This document shows positions 30,851 through 40,694 of a stretch of DNA of 64,000 bases, one piece after another. The DNA lies in contig NZ_CP041345.1 in NCBI RefSeq assembly GCF_013265555.1, forward strand, positions 2,712,581 to 2,776,580. Reading direction: 5' to 3'. Within the stretch, counting starts at the first letter, position 1. Each line of letters begins with the position of its first letter. Below the pieces are notes generated by a model. The model saw only the letters and a program-made list of their open reading frames with translations, ran no database searches and was not told where the DNA came from. The position numbers and the translations under genes are program-made. Source of the stretch: Tenuifilum thalassicum. Lineage in GTDB: Bacteria; Bacteroidota; Bacteroidia; Bacteroidales; Tenuifilaceae.

Positions 30851-31408
30851 CTATTGCTTTTTAGCATTTTTAAAAGGTAAACCAAACTCACGTAGGAGCG
30901 CATATGCTTCTTCATCGTTATCGGTAGAGGTAACAAAGGTGATTTCTGCACCTAAGATTTTATTTACCTTATCGATATCGATTTCAGGGAAAATAATATG
31001 CTCTTGAATACCGAGTGTATAGTTACCACGGCCATCAAGTTTATCGTTAATTCCCTTAAAATCGCGGATACGAGGCAATGAAACGCTAATTAAGCGTTCC
31101 ATGAACTCATACATCCTATCGCGACGGAGAGTAACTTTAACGCCGATAGGCATTCCTCTACGGAGTTTAAAATTTGATATATCCTTACGCGAGTAGGTAA
31201 GAATAGCCTTTTGACCAGCAATTTGTGTTAGTTCAGCCTGTGCTTGCTCAATAAGCTTACGATCGGCTACTGCTTGTCCTATCCCTTGGTTGATTACTAT
31301 CTTCTTCAACCGGGGAACCTGCATCACGCTCTTGTAGTTAAACTGTTTCATGAGCGCGGGGACAATTTCCTCCCTATATTTTTTCTTTAGGGTTGGTACG
31401 TATTCCAT
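30851..31408 (-). CDS. rplE: 50S ribosomal protein L5
   Basis: Binds 5S rRNA and contacts S13 and the P-site tRNA. The 185 residues contain [38 protein letters not shown] and [15 protein letters not shown]. Its ATG region abuts the rplX stop with a one-base overlap, consistent with translational coupling. Confidence 0.96.
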   Translation of the reverse strand: MEYVPTLKKKYREEIVPALMKQFNYKSVMQVPRLKKIVINQGIGQAVADRKLIEQAQAELTQIAGQKAILTYSRKDISNFKLRRGMPIGVKVTLRRDRMYEFMERLISVSLPRIRDFKGINDKLDGRGNYTLGIQEHIIFPEIDIDKVNKILGAEITFVTSTDNDEEAYALLREFGLPFKNAKKQ

Positions 31409-31728
31409 TACTTAATCTCCTCTCCTGATTTTTTTGAGTAACGAACTAGTTTACCCTTATCGTTTAGTCGACGACCAATACGAGTAGGTTTTCCTGTGGT
31501 AGGATCAACTACCATAAGGTTTGAAATATGGATAGGGGCTTCCTTCTTTATAATACCACCTTGTGGGTATTGAGAGTTGGGCTTAGTGTGCCTTGAAACC
31601 ATATTTACACCTTCAACTATAGCACGTTGTTTCTCAACGAGCACCTTGAGCACGCGGCCCTGTTGGCCCTTTGATTCACCGGAGATTACGTAAACCATAT
31701 CCCCTTTCTTGATATGTAACTTTGCCAT
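31408..31728 (-). CDS. rplX: 50S ribosomal protein L24
   Basis: Assembly-initiator protein of the large subunit. The 106 residues have the KOW motif ([20 protein letters not shown]) and the [12 protein letters not shown] block. Confidence 0.96.
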   Translation of the reverse strand: MAKLHIKKGDMVYVISGESKGQQGRVLKVLVEKQRAIVEGVNMVSRHTKPNSQYPQGGIIKKEAPIHISNLMVVDPTTGKPTRIGRRLNDKGKLVRYSKKSGEEIK

Positions 31729-31746
31729 AATTCTTCAGTTTGGGGT

Positions 31747-32112
31747 TTATAACACCTCAGGTGCAAGTGAAACAATCTTCATATATCCATCACGTAACTC
31801 ACGGGCAACGGGACCAAAAATACGAGTACCACGAATTTCGCCCTGGTTGTTTAGCAAAACGCAAGCGTTATCGTCGAAGCGAATATATGAGCCATCGGGA
31901 CGACGAACTTCCTTCTTGGTTCTTACAACTACTGCTTTGCTAACAGTACCTTTTTTTACGTCGCTACCTGGGATCGCACTCTTTACAGTTACTACTATTT
32001 TGTCGCCAATTCTCGCATAGCGCTTACGAGTACCTCCCAGAACTCTGATACAGAGCACTTCCTTTGCTCCGCTATTATCAGCTACTACTAGTCTACTTTC
32101 CTGTTGTATCAT
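31747..32112 (-). CDS. rplN: 50S ribosomal protein L14
   Basis: Binds 23S rRNA at the subunit interface. The 121 residues start [20 protein letters not shown] and include the signature with [15 protein letters not shown] and [13 protein letters not shown]. Confidence 0.97.
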   Translation of the reverse strand: MIQQESRLVVADNSGAKEVLCIRVLGGTRKRYARIGDKIVVTVKSAIPGSDVKKGTVSKAVVVRTKKEVRRPDGSYIRFDDNACVLLNNQGEIRGTRIFGPVARELRDGYMKIVSLAPEVL

Positions 32113-32114
32113 GA

Positions 32115-32387
32115 CTACTTAGCCTTTTCAATAATTTCAACTAACCTCCAGCGTTTAAGCTTGCTAAGAGGGCGTGTCTCCATAATGCGAACTATGTCGC
32201 CTACGTTGCAATCGTTCTTCTCGTCGTGAGCGTAGAACTTGGTAGTTTTATTAACAAACTTACCGTAAATAGGGTGCTTTACTTTTCGCTTAACAGCAAC
32301 CACGATAGATTTATCCATCTTGTTGCTAACTACCACCCCGATACGCTCCTTGCGATTATTTCTTTTAACTTGGTTTTCTTGTTCCAT
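32115..32387 (-). CDS. rpsQ: 30S ribosomal protein S17
   Basis: Early-binding small-subunit protein with an OB fold. The 90 residues contain [20 protein letters not shown] and [17 protein letters not shown]. Confidence 0.96.
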   Translation of the reverse strand: MEQENQVKRNNRKERIGVVVSNKMDKSIVVAVKRKVKHPIYGKFVNKTTKFYAHDEKNDCNVGDIVRIMETRPLSKLKRWRLVEIIEKAK

Positions 32388-32400
32388 AGCTTAAAAAGCA

Positions 32401-32601
32401 TTACTTGTTTTGACTGAGTTTCCGCTGGTTCAGGATCGTTTTGAGCCTGGCAATGTTCCTGCGGGCTTCTTTAATTTTCAGTGGATTATCCAAAGGAGAT
32501 ATGCTATGGTTCAACCTTAACTTAATAAGGTTGCTTTTTTCCAGCTCAATGCGTTCAACAATCTCCTTATCTGTAAGCTCACGGATTTCTGCTGCTTTCA
32601 T
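32401..32601 (-). CDS. rpmC: 50S ribosomal protein L29
   Basis: Small helical-hairpin protein near the tunnel exit. The 66 residues start MKAAEIRELTDKEIVERIEL and contain the LIKLRLNHSISPLDNPLKIK-type segment typical of L29. Confidence 0.95.
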   Translation of the reverse strand: MKAAEIRELTDKEIVERIELEKSNLIKLRLNHSISPLDNPLKIKEARRNIARLKTILNQRKLSQNK

Positions 32602-32609
32602 GGCTCATA

Positions 32610-33038
32610 CTAATTTTTGGGTTCAACAAAATCGGGGCGTACAATAAACTTAGTAGTAATAGGTAGTTTTTGAGCCGCAAGGCGCAAAGCTTCCTTAGCC
32701 ACTTCGTAAGGAACACCCTCGCATTCGAATAGAACACGACCAGGAGTTACCGGAGCAACAAATCCTTCGGGAGCACCCTTACCCTTACCCATACGAACCT
32801 CTGCAGGTTTTTTGGTAATGGGCTTATCGGGGAATATTCTAATCCAGATCTGACCTTCACGTTTCATATAACGTGTTACAGCCTGACGAGCAGCTTCAAT
32901 CTGACGGCTTGTAATCCAAGCTGGTTCTAGGGCTTTTATTCCGAAAGAGCCAAACGCTAGCTGGTTGCCACGTTGGGCCATTCCTTTCATCTTACCCTTT
33001 TGCTGCCTTCTGTATTTTGTTTTCTTTGGTTGTAACAT
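32610..33038 (-). CDS. rplP: 50S ribosomal protein L16
   Basis: Helps form the A site. The 142 residues contain [39 protein letters not shown] and the conserved [16 protein letters not shown] segment with the arginine that can be hydroxylated. Confidence 0.96.
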   Translation of the reverse strand: MLQPKKTKYRRQQKGKMKGMAQRGNQLAFGSFGIKALEPAWITSRQIEAARQAVTRYMKREGQIWIRIFPDKPITKKPAEVRMGKGKGAPEGFVAPVTPGRVLFECEGVPYEVAKEALRLAAQKLPITTKFIVRPDFVEPKN

Positions 33039-33068
33039 TTTAAAATGCTTTAGTGGTAATCAACCTAA

Positions 33069-33794
33069 CTATTTCTTTTTACGTGCGCGAGTGCGATTCC
33101 CTCTTGATGGCTTTTGTTTCTTATCAGATGCGTTGCTCTTACCTCCAAGGTTTGGAGATAGATCGCGCTTACCATAAACAATGCCATTACAAATCCAGGT
33201 CTTAATACCGATAACACCAACCTTAGTGTGAGCTTCGGTTAGGGCGTAGTCGATATCAGCACGGAAGGTATGTAGAGGAATTCTACCATCCTTATAGGTT
33301 TCTGAACGTGCCATTTCGGCACCACCTAAACGACCAGAGATTTGTACTTTAATACCCTCGGCACCCATTCTCATAGTAGCAGCAATTGCAGTTTTAATTG
33401 CTCTACGGTACGAAATACGACCCTCGATCTGGCGAGCGATGTTGCTACCTACGATAACAGCATCGAGTTCGGGGCGTTTTACTTCAAAGATGTTTATCTG
33501 AACGTCTTTGTTAGTAATCTTACGTAACTCTTCGCGTAGCTTATCAACTTCCTGTCCACCCTTACCAATAATGATTCCTGGGCGAGCAGTGTGTATGGTT
33601 ACGGTTATCAGCTTCAGGGTACGCTCAATAACAATCTTTGAAAGGCTAGCTTTAGCAAGCCTAGCGTTAAGATATTCACGTATTTTACTATCTTCTAGTA
33701 TTTTCTGAGCGTATTTTTTACCTCCGTACCAGTTGGAATCCCAACCACGGATTATTCCTAAACGGTTTGCTATTGGATTAACTTTCTGTCCCAT
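33069..33794 (-). CDS. rpsC: 30S ribosomal protein S3
   Basis: mRNA-entry protein with a KH domain ([21 protein letters not shown]-like core [12 protein letters not shown]). I start at [13 protein letters not shown] (ATG at 33794, 241 residues), the universal S3 N-terminus; the frame upstream to 33836 overlaps the 3' end of rplV. The C-terminus is a basic tail. Confidence 0.96.
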   Translation of the reverse strand: MGQKVNPIANRLGIIRGWDSNWYGGKKYAQKILEDSKIREYLNARLAKASLSKIVIERTLKLITVTIHTARPGIIIGKGGQEVDKLREELRKITNKDVQINIFEVKRPELDAVIVGSNIARQIEGRISYRRAIKTAIAATMRMGAEGIKVQISGRLGGAEMARSETYKDGRIPLHTFRADIDYALTEAHTKVGVIGIKTWICNGIVYGKRDLSPNLGGKSNASDKKQKPSRGNRTRARKKK

Positions 33795-33801
33795 GTAGCT
33801 G

Positions 33802-34215
33802 TTAGTTGTTAGATTCGTTATTAACTGCGCTATCAACCACTACGGTAACGTGGTTTGAGCGTTTACGGATTCTATGTGCCCGCCCCTGAGGTGCAGTACG
33901 GATACGTTTTAGCATCCTTCCTTCATCAACAAAAATCTCTTTGATATAAAGATTTGCATCCTCAATGCGTACATCAGAATTTTTAACTTTCCAGTTAGCC
34001 ACTGCAGAAAGAATTAGCTTATGAACATCTTTAGCAGCGTGCTTACGGCTAAACTTAAGTATGTTGAGAGCTGTATTTACGTCTTTTCCACGTACCAGGT
34101 CAACAACTAAGCGCATTTTACGAGGCGAGGTTGGGCAGTTGCGCAAACGAGCAACTGCTTTATTTTTCCTCTCCGCTTTGAGCCTCTCGGCCATATTGTG
34201 TTTTCTTGCACCCAT
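33802..34215 (-). CDS. rplV: 50S ribosomal protein L22
   Basis: Lines the peptide tunnel. The 137 residues contain [20 protein letters not shown] and the beta-hairpin/C-terminal signature [19 protein letters not shown]. Confidence 0.96.
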   Translation of the reverse strand: MGARKHNMAERLKAERKNKAVARLRNCPTSPRKMRLVVDLVRGKDVNTALNILKFSRKHAAKDVHKLILSAVANWKVKNSDVRIEDANLYIKEIFVDEGRMLKRIRTAPQGRAHRIRKRSNHVTVVVDSAVNNESNN

Positions 34216-34239
34216 GTCTTTTTTCTTTTTCTCAATTCA

Positions 34240-34509
34240 CTATTTCTTCTTATTACCTGCATGGCCACGGAAGGTTCGTGTGGGAGCAAATTCGCCCAGT
34301 TTATGACCTACCATGTTTTCGGTAATGTACACAGGAATGAACTTATTCCCGTTGTGAACTGCAATGGTGTGTCCAACAAAATCGGGAGATATCATCGAAG
34401 CCCTTGACCAAGTCTTAATTACAGACTTTTTGTTGGTTTCGTTCATCTGAATGATGCGCTTCTCCAACTTGTAGTCGATATATGGACCTTTTTTAAGTGA
34501 CCTACTCAT
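34240..34509 (-). CDS. rpsS: 30S ribosomal protein S19
   Basis: Head protein forming a complex with S13. The 89 residues contain [19 protein letters not shown] and the signature [20 protein letters not shown] followed by [15 protein letters not shown]. Confidence 0.97.
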   Translation of the reverse strand: MSRSLKKGPYIDYKLEKRIIQMNETNKKSVIKTWSRASMISPDFVGHTIAVHNGNKFIPVYITENMVGHKLGEFAPTRTFRGHAGNKKK

Positions 34510-34528
34510 AATTACAATTTTTTACAGA

Positions 34529-35356
34529 TTACTTTTTCTTCCTGCGTTCAATGATAAACTTATTGCTGTGCTTCTTCTTAGAACGAGTCTTATAACCTTT
34601 AGCAGGAATACCCTTGCGAGAGCGTGGATGGCCTCCGGAGGCGCGTCCTTCACCACCACCCATTGGGTGATCAACAGGGTTCATGGCAACACCACGAACA
34701 CGAGGACGACGGCCTAACCAGCGTGAACGTCCAGCCTTTCCAGATTTTTCAAGGGCATGGTCAGAGTTCGAAACTGTTCCGATTGTTGCCTTACACTCGT
34801 TAAGAATCATGCGGGTTTCACCGCTTGGCAGCTTAATAATAGAGTACTTACCCTCACGAGCAAGTAGCTGAGCGTAGGAACCAGCACTTCTTGCCATACA
34901 TGCACCACGTCCGGGATATAGTTCTATGTTGTGGATTAATGTACCTAGTGGAATCTCAGCTAGATAAAGCGTATTTCCAACCTCAGGTGCTACTCCACGT
35001 CCCGACATGATTGTTTGCCCTACTTTTAGCCCGTGTGGAGCAACGATATAACGCTTTTCTCCATCGGGGTACTCAACTAGTGCAATACGGGCAGTACGAT
35101 TAGGATCGTACTCAATAGTTTTTACTACTGCCGGTTCATTTTCGCGGTTGCGCAGGAAGTCTATTATTCTGTATCTGCGCTTGTGTCCACCCCCTCTATT
35201 TCGCATTGTCCTTCTTCCCTGGTTGTTGCGACCACCAGACTTTTTCAGGGGGGCTAGTAACGATTTCTCAGGTTTGTTAGTTGTGATATCATCAAACAAA
35301 CCTATAACCTTGTGTCTCTGTCCTGGTGTAACAGGTTTTAGTTTCCGTACAGCCAT
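34529..35356 (-). CDS. rplB: 50S ribosomal protein L2
   Basis: Core protein near the peptidyl-transferase centre. The 275 residues contain [36 protein letters not shown] and the conserved [19 protein letters not shown] loop. Confidence 0.97.
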   Translation of the reverse strand: MAVRKLKPVTPGQRHKVIGLFDDITTNKPEKSLLAPLKKSGGRNNQGRRTMRNRGGGHKRRYRIIDFLRNRENEPAVVKTIEYDPNRTARIALVEYPDGEKRYIVAPHGLKVGQTIMSGRGVAPEVGNTLYLAEIPLGTLIHNIELYPGRGACMARSAGSYAQLLAREGKYSIIKLPSGETRMILNECKATIGTVSNSDHALEKSGKAGRSRWLGRRPRVRGVAMNPVDHPMGGGEGRASGGHPRSRKGIPAKGYKTRSKKKHSNKFIIERRKKK

Positions 35357-35361
35357 CTTAG

Positions 35362-35652
35362 TTAAATGTTGCTATAAAAATCAATTGTCTCACCTTCTTT
35401 TAGCGTTACTATTGCCTTTTTAAAGCTATTGGTACGTCCTACAAGCACTCCCGTACGTGTATAACGAGTCTTTAGCTTACCGGCATAACGCATTGTATTT
35501 ACAGAATCTACGGTAACACCGTACATCTCTTCAACGGCCTTCTTTATTTGTAACTTATTGGCTCTTTTATCCACGATAAACCCATACTGGTTTACCTTCT
35601 CGGTTAAGCGCTCCATTTTTTCAGTTACAAGTGGTTTTATCAGAATATCCAT
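35362..35652 (-). CDS. rplW: 50S ribosomal protein L23
   Basis: Tunnel-exit protein that docks trigger factor and SRP. The 96 residues include [39 protein letters not shown] and the C-terminal [15 protein letters not shown]. Confidence 0.96.
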   Translation of the reverse strand: MDILIKPLVTEKMERLTEKVNQYGFIVDKRANKLQIKKAVEEMYGVTVDSVNTMRYAGKLKTRYTRTGVLVGRTNSFKKAIVTLKEGETIDFYSNI

Positions 35653-35664
35653 GGCGCTTCCTTA

Positions 35665-36297
35665 TTAAGATACCTTAAACATTTTGTTCAGAACATCTAC
35701 AGAACTCTCAGTCAATACTAAAACATTAGCATTCACAAGATCGTATGTGTTTATGTTTGAAGCACATACAGCCGACTGCTTCTGTAAATTTCTGGACGAC
35801 AAATATATATTTTTATTTGGCTCGCCCAATAAGAAAAGTGCTTTTTTATCTGCAAGGTTAAGATTCTTACAGATGTTGATAAACTCTTTAGTTTTTGGGG
35901 TTTCAATATTGAAATCCTCAACAACAATGAGTGAATCCTCCTTAGCCTTGTATGCTAGAGCACTTTTGCGGGCTAACTGCTTAACCTTCTTATTAAGCTT
36001 AAAGCTATAATCACGTGGTACAGGACCAAACACGCGTCCACCACCACGGAATAAAGGAGACTTGATACTTCCGGCACGAGCGGTACCGGTACCCTTTTGG
36101 CGTTTTAGCTTACGGGTACTTCCGGAAACCTCGTTACGCTGTTTTGCCTTGTGTGTACCCTGACGACGATTAGCTAATATTTGCTTTACATCAAGGTAAA
36201 TGGCATGATCGTTAGGTTCGATACCAAAAATCGAATCGTCTAACTGAATGGTTTTGCCGGTTTCCTGTCCTGATATGTTGAGTACCTTTACTTCCAT
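35665..36297 (-). CDS. rplD: 50S ribosomal protein L4
   Basis: Tunnel-constriction protein. The 210 residues contain the extended loop [19 protein letters not shown] and [20 protein letters not shown]. The start codon shares one base with the rplC stop, suggesting coupling. Confidence 0.96.
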   Translation of the reverse strand: MEVKVLNISGQETGKTIQLDDSIFGIEPNDHAIYLDVKQILANRRQGTHKAKQRNEVSGSTRKLKRQKGTGTARAGSIKSPLFRGGGRVFGPVPRDYSFKLNKKVKQLARKSALAYKAKEDSLIVVEDFNIETPKTKEFINICKNLNLADKKALFLLGEPNKNIYLSSRNLQKQSAVCASNINTYDLVNANVLVLTESSVDVLNKMFKVS

Positions 36298-36914
36298 TAC
36301 TTCTCAATAATTATGTAAGAACCCTTTGCTCCTGGAACAGAACCCTTTACAAGTAAAAGGTTGCTTTCAGGAATTACTTTTAGAATACGTAGGTTGAAAA
36401 TCTTCACCCTATCTCCACCAGTGCGACCTGCAAGGCGTTTGCCAGGGAAAACACGTGATGGGTAAGAAGATGCACCAAGAGAACCTGGATGACGTTGACG
36501 GTTATGCTGACCGTGTGTTCTTCCTCCAACACCGCCAAAGCCATGTCTTTTAACAACTCCTTGGAATCCTTTTCCTTTGGTAATCCCAACTACATCAACC
36601 CAACTATCGTTACTAAAGAGGTCTACAGTAACAACGTCGCCTAATTGTAGCCCTTCCCAATCACGGAACTCTACAAGCTTACGTTTAGGGGTTGTGTTGG
36701 CCTTTTGAAAATGGCCAAGCATAGGTTTGCTGGTATTCTTTTCCTTCTTGTCATCAAAGGCAAGTTGAACAGCGGTATAACCATCGGTTTCTGCTGTCTT
36801 TACCTGAGTGACAACGCATGGACCAGCCTCGATAACGGTGCAGGGAATGTTTTTTCCATCCTCACCGAATACGGAAGTCATTCCGATTTTTCGTCCAATT
36901 AATCCTTGTGGCAT
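36297..36914 (-). CDS. rplC: 50S ribosomal protein L3
   Basis: Assembly protein reaching the peptidyl-transferase centre. The 205 residues start [20 protein letters not shown] and contain the [20 protein letters not shown] loop and [20 protein letters not shown]. Confidence 0.97.
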   Translation of the reverse strand: MPQGLIGRKIGMTSVFGEDGKNIPCTVIEAGPCVVTQVKTAETDGYTAVQLAFDDKKEKNTSKPMLGHFQKANTTPKRKLVEFRDWEGLQLGDVVTVDLFSNDSWVDVVGITKGKGFQGVVKRHGFGGVGGRTHGQHNRQRHPGSLGASSYPSRVFPGKRLAGRTGGDRVKIFNLRILKVIPESNLLLVKGSVPGAKGSYIIIEK

Positions 36915-36939
36915 TGTCGTTTTAATTTACAATTCACAC

Positions 36940-37245
36940 TCATACTTTAATTTCTACTTCGACTCCACTGGGAAGTTCAAGCTTCATAAGAGCATCGATA
37001 GTCTTCGCATTGGAGCTGTAGATGTCGAGTAAACGTTTATAGGAGCTAAGCTCAAACTGCTCCCTCGATTTTTTGTTAACAAACGTTGAGCGGTTAACAG
37101 TAAAAATCCGCTTGTGTGTTGGAAGCGGGATTGGACCGCTCACCACAGCGCCTGTAGTCTTGACCGTTTTCACAATCTTTTCGGCCGACTTGTCAACCAG
37201 GTTGTGGTCGTACGATTTGAGTTTAATTCTAATCTTTTGGCTCAT
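36940..37245 (-). CDS. rpsJ: 30S ribosomal protein S10
   Basis: Head protein, also part of NusG-linked antitermination (NusE) in other bacteria. The 101 residues contain [20 protein letters not shown] and the signature [17 protein letters not shown]. First gene of the S10 section. Confidence 0.97.
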   Translation of the reverse strand: MSQKIRIKLKSYDHNLVDKSAEKIVKTVKTTGAVVSGPIPLPTHKRIFTVNRSTFVNKKSREQFELSSYKRLLDIYSSNAKTIDALMKLELPSGVEVEIKV

Positions 37246-37267
37246 TGTACTTAACAGATAATTGTAA

Positions 37268-39385
37268 TTATTCTATTTCCTTTATCTCTTTACCCTTCGA
37301 TTTTTCTACAATATCCTTGGCTAGGTTAGCAGGCACCTCTTCGTAGTGCGAGAACTCCATGGTTGAAGTTGCTCTACCAGAAGTTAAAGTACGGAGCACT
37401 GTTACGTAGCCAAACATTTCTGACAAGGGTACTTTTGCTTTTACAACACGAGCATTACCTTTTGACTCCATGCCCAATATCTGTCCGCGTCGCTTGTTAA
37501 GGTCGCCAATAACATCGCCCATGCTTTCTTCAGGTGTAATCACCTCAACCTTCATAATTGGTTCTAGAAGAACAGGAGCTGCTTTTTGACCTGCAACACG
37601 GAAACCAGTTCGAGCTGCTATCTCAAATGATAAAGCATCGGAGTCTACAGGGTGAAACGAACCGTCTTTTAAAACAACCTTCATACTTGGCATAGCATAG
37701 CCAGCAAGCACACCGTTGTTCATTGCGGTTTCAAAGCCTTTCTGAACGGATGGAATAAATTCTTTTGGAATATTACCTCCAGTAACTTCGTTAACGAATT
37801 GTAATCCATTAACGCCATCATCGGCAGGTCCAATTTCAAAAATGATATCAGCGAATTTACCCTTACCACCAGTTTGCTTTTTGAATACCTCGCGATGAGA
37901 AACCGTCTTAGTGAAAGCCTCACGGTATGCTACTTGAGGAGCACCTTGGTTGATCTCAACATTGAACTCACGACGTAGGCGGTCAACTATAATATCAAGG
38001 TGCAACTCGCCCATACCGCTAATAACGGTTTGTCCGCTATCGGGGTCGGTGTTCACTCTGAAGGTTGGATCCTCTTCGGATAATTTAGATAAAGCTACAC
38101 CTAGTTTATCTAAATCTTTTTGAGTTTTAGGCTCAATAGCTAATCCAATCACAGGTTCGGGGAAAGTCATGGCCTCAAGTGCAATTGGCTTATCTTCAAC
38201 ACAAATGGTATCACCTGTTCTAAGATCTTTAAAACCAACTGCAGCACAAATGTCACCAGCTTCGCAAAAATCGATAGGATTTTGCTTGTTGGCATGCATT
38301 TGGTATAAGCGGCTTATACGTTCCTTTTTACCTGTGCGGGTATTGTAAATGTAGCTTCCGCTATCAATCTTTCCTGAATAAACACGGATAAAAGCTAATC
38401 GACCTACATATGGGTCGGTAGCAATTTTAAATGCTAAACCACAGAAAGGCTCATTGATATATGGCTTACGAACTTCTGGCTCACCAGTTTTAGGATTAGT
38501 TCCAGTAACGTTACCAATATCAAGAGGACTTGGGAGATAAGCAATCACAGCATCAAGCAAACGCTGTATTCCTTTATTCTTGAATGCTGCTCCACAAAGT
38601 ACAGGAACAATTGACATTTCAATTGTAGCCTTGCGGATAGTCTCAATCATCTCCTCCTTGGTAATAGAATCAGGATCCTCAAAGTAGCGTTCAAGTAACT
38701 CATCGTTATACGATGCAACCGCTTCAATGAGTTTCCCTCTCCACTCCTCAACCTCTTCCTTCATATTTTCAGGAACAGGCTCAAGGCGATAATCGGTTGA
38801 CTTATCCTTAGCATTCTCGTACCAAACAACAGCCTTGTTTTCAATAAGATCAACAAGACCAACAAAGTTATCTTCAGCGCCAATAGGAAGCTGAATTGGA
38901 ACAGGGTTAGCGCCAAGCTTATCCTTGATTTGTTGAACAACCGATAAGAAATCGGCACCTACACGGTCCATCTTATTAACAAACGCAATACGAGGCACCT
39001 TATATTTATCGGCTTGACGCCAAACAGTTTCACTTTGTGGTTCTACACCACCAACAGCGCAGAAAGTTGCAATTGCGCCATCGAGTACACGTAACGAACG
39101 CTCTACTTCAACAGTAAAGTCAACGTGACCAGGAGTATCAATAATATTAACCTGATACTGCTTGTTCTCATAGTTCCAGAAAGTGGTGGTAGCCGCAGAA
39201 GTGATAGTAATACCACGCTCTTGCTCTTGCACCATCCAGTCCATTGTGGCCGCACCATCATGAACCTCACCAATTTTGTGAGTTTTACCAGTATAGTAAA
39301 GAATACGCTCGGTAGTTGTAGTTTTACCAGCGTCGATGTGGGCCATAATCCCAATATTCCTTGTGTATCTTAAATCTCTGCTCAT
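37268..39385 (-). CDS. fusA: Elongation factor G
   Basis: GTPase driving ribosomal translocation and, with RRF, recycling. The 705 residues carry the P-loop [19 protein letters not shown] near residue 15, the switch [23 protein letters not shown] with the catalytic His, NKMD and the downstream domains II-V ([11 protein letters not shown] near the C-terminus). Placed between rpsG and rpsJ. A second EF-G-like gene diverges from the operon at 40.7 kb. Confidence 0.97.
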   Translation of the reverse strand: MSRDLRYTRNIGIMAHIDAGKTTTTERILYYTGKTHKIGEVHDGAATMDWMVQEQERGITITSAATTTFWNYENKQYQVNIIDTPGHVDFTVEVERSLRVLDGAIATFCAVGGVEPQSETVWRQADKYKVPRIAFVNKMDRVGADFLSVVQQIKDKLGANPVPIQLPIGAEDNFVGLVDLIENKAVVWYENAKDKSTDYRLEPVPENMKEEVEEWRGKLIEAVASYNDELLERYFEDPDSITKEEMIETIRKATIEMSIVPVLCGAAFKNKGIQRLLDAVIAYLPSPLDIGNVTGTNPKTGEPEVRKPYINEPFCGLAFKIATDPYVGRLAFIRVYSGKIDSGSYIYNTRTGKKERISRLYQMHANKQNPIDFCEAGDICAAVGFKDLRTGDTICVEDKPIALEAMTFPEPVIGLAIEPKTQKDLDKLGVALSKLSEEDPTFRVNTDPDSGQTVISGMGELHLDIIVDRLRREFNVEINQGAPQVAYREAFTKTVSHREVFKKQTGGKGKFADIIFEIGPADDGVNGLQFVNEVTGGNIPKEFIPSVQKGFETAMNNGVLAGYAMPSMKVVLKDGSFHPVDSDALSFEIAARTGFRVAGQKAAPVLLEPIMKVEVITPEESMGDVIGDLNKRRGQILGMESKGNARVVKAKVPLSEMFGYVTVLRTLTSGRATSTMEFSHYEEVPANLAKDIVEKSKGKEIKEIE

Positions 39386-39418
39386 TTATCTCCTATCCTT
39401 CCTCGTTCACATCAGTTA

Positions 39419-39895
39419 TTAGAAACGGAAATGTGCAAAAGCTTTGTTAGCTTCAGCCATTCTGTGCATATCCTCTTTACGTTTGAAGGCACCACCTTCT
39501 TGATTGTAAGCAGCAATGATTTCTGCAGCTAGTTTCTCACTCATTCCTTTTCCTGAGCGCTTGCGAGCAAAAAGGATTAAGTTTTTCATTGATAGCGATT
39601 GCTTACGCTCTGGGCGAACTTCAGTAGGAACTTGGAATGTAGCACCCCCTACTCTACGACTTTTTACCTCAACCTGAGGTGTTACATTTTCAAGAGCGAT
39701 TTTAAAAATTTCTAGTGGGGTTTTCTCGCTATCTTTCATCCTTTGCCCTACAATGTCAAGTGCATTGTAAAAGATATCGAAAGCGATACTTTTCTTACCC
39801 TGTAGCATAAGGTTATTAACAAACTTTGTTACCATCACATCCCCAAACTTTGGGTCGGGTAAGATGATTCGTTTTTTTGGTTTTGCTTTTCTCAT
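39419..39895 (-). CDS. rpsG: 30S ribosomal protein S7
   Basis: Nucleates head assembly on 16S rRNA. The 158 residues contain [36 protein letters not shown] and the [19 protein letters not shown] signature. Confidence 0.97.
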   Translation of the reverse strand: MRKAKPKKRIILPDPKFGDVMVTKFVNNLMLQGKKSIAFDIFYNALDIVGQRMKDSEKTPLEIFKIALENVTPQVEVKSRRVGGATFQVPTEVRPERKQSLSMKNLILFARKRSGKGMSEKLAAEIIAAYNQEGGAFKRKEDMHRMAEANKAFAHFRF

Positions 39896-39920
39896 TGTTC
39901 AACCAATTCTGAGGTTAACT

Positions 39921-40301
39921 TTACTTTTTATCTTTAGGTCTTTTGGCACCGTATTTTGAACGGCCCTGTTTACGACCTTCAACACCAGAAGCATCGAGTG
40001 CTCCACGAATTAGGTGATAACGAACACCTGGTAGGTCTTTTACCCTACCACCGCGGATAAGCACAATGGAGTGCTCCTGTAAGTTGTGACCTTCACCAGG
40101 AATGTAGGCGTTAACCTCCTTACCATTAGTAAGCCTAACCCTGGCAACTTTACGCATAGCCGAATTTGGCTTTTTAGGCGTAGTGGTGTACACACGTACA
40201 CATACACCTCGTCTCTGGGGACAAGCATCTAAGGCTGGTGCCTTGCTTTTCTCCACCTGCAGAGACCTTCCTTTTCTTACTAGTTGCTGAATTGTTGGCA
40301 T
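39921..40301 (-). CDS. rpsL: 30S ribosomal protein S12
   Basis: Decoding-centre protein. The 126 residues contain the loops [18 protein letters not shown] and [20 protein letters not shown], the sites where streptomycin-resistance substitutions occur in other bacteria; both carry the usual wild-type residues ([13 protein letters not shown]). First gene of the superoperon, under the promoter at 40346-40374. Confidence 0.97.
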   Translation of the reverse strand: MPTIQQLVRKGRSLQVEKSKAPALDACPQRRGVCVRVYTTTPKKPNSAMRKVARVRLTNGKEVNAYIPGEGHNLQEHSIVLIRGGRVKDLPGVRYHLIRGALDASGVEGRKQGRSKYGAKRPKDKK

Positions 40302-40345
40302 AAATCCAAATTATTGTTTTAGTTTATGGTTTTTAAAACGGACTG

Positions 40346-40374
40346 CAAAGGTATTGATTTTTTTGCAATTACAA
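40346..40374 (-). promoter_or_regulatory. Promoter of the rpsL superoperon
   Basis: On the minus strand TTG, 18 bases and TACCTTTG match the Bacteroidota TTnG/TAnnTTTG layout. The -7 box is about 45 bases upstream of the rpsL ATG. It is the only good promoter I see for the 18-kb ribosomal transcription unit. Confidence 0.65.
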
Positions 40375-40694
40375 TAATGTAAAAAGACTTTTTTGCTGAA
40401 CATCAGCATTTTTAGCCATTCTACATTTTGCGGCCGCAAAAGTAAAATTTTTATTTAAGAAAAACAATACTGATTTATAACTACTTGCAAATTTTATCAG
40501 AAATAATGTTTAACAACATGTCCATTTTTCTCAAATTGATTTGATAGAAATAAAATTTTACTATTTTTGAGGCCACTCAAAAAGTTAACTAGTCGTAAGG
40601 TAATATGATGAGCGTTTTTAATACCTTATATAATATGTTACTTTACGACGTGTTAAAATAAAAATTTTGTTTAACCTAAATAAGCGTTACACGC
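40375..40694. promoter_or_regulatory. Divergent control region between rpsL and the EF-G paralogue
   Basis: Contains three symmetric elements: the small hairpin GCTGA-ACA-TCAGC flanked by T-runs (40395-40407), a perfect 16-bp palindrome TTTTGCGGCCGCAAAA (40426-40441), and an imperfect inverted repeat GTCGTAAGGTAAT (40592-40604) with GTTACTTTACGAC (40637-40649), 11 of 13 positions paired, about 45 bases before the EF-G-like ATG. No coding frame is present. Their role is unknown; the last pair could be an operator or 5'UTR hairpin of the downstream gene. Confidence 0.45.
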
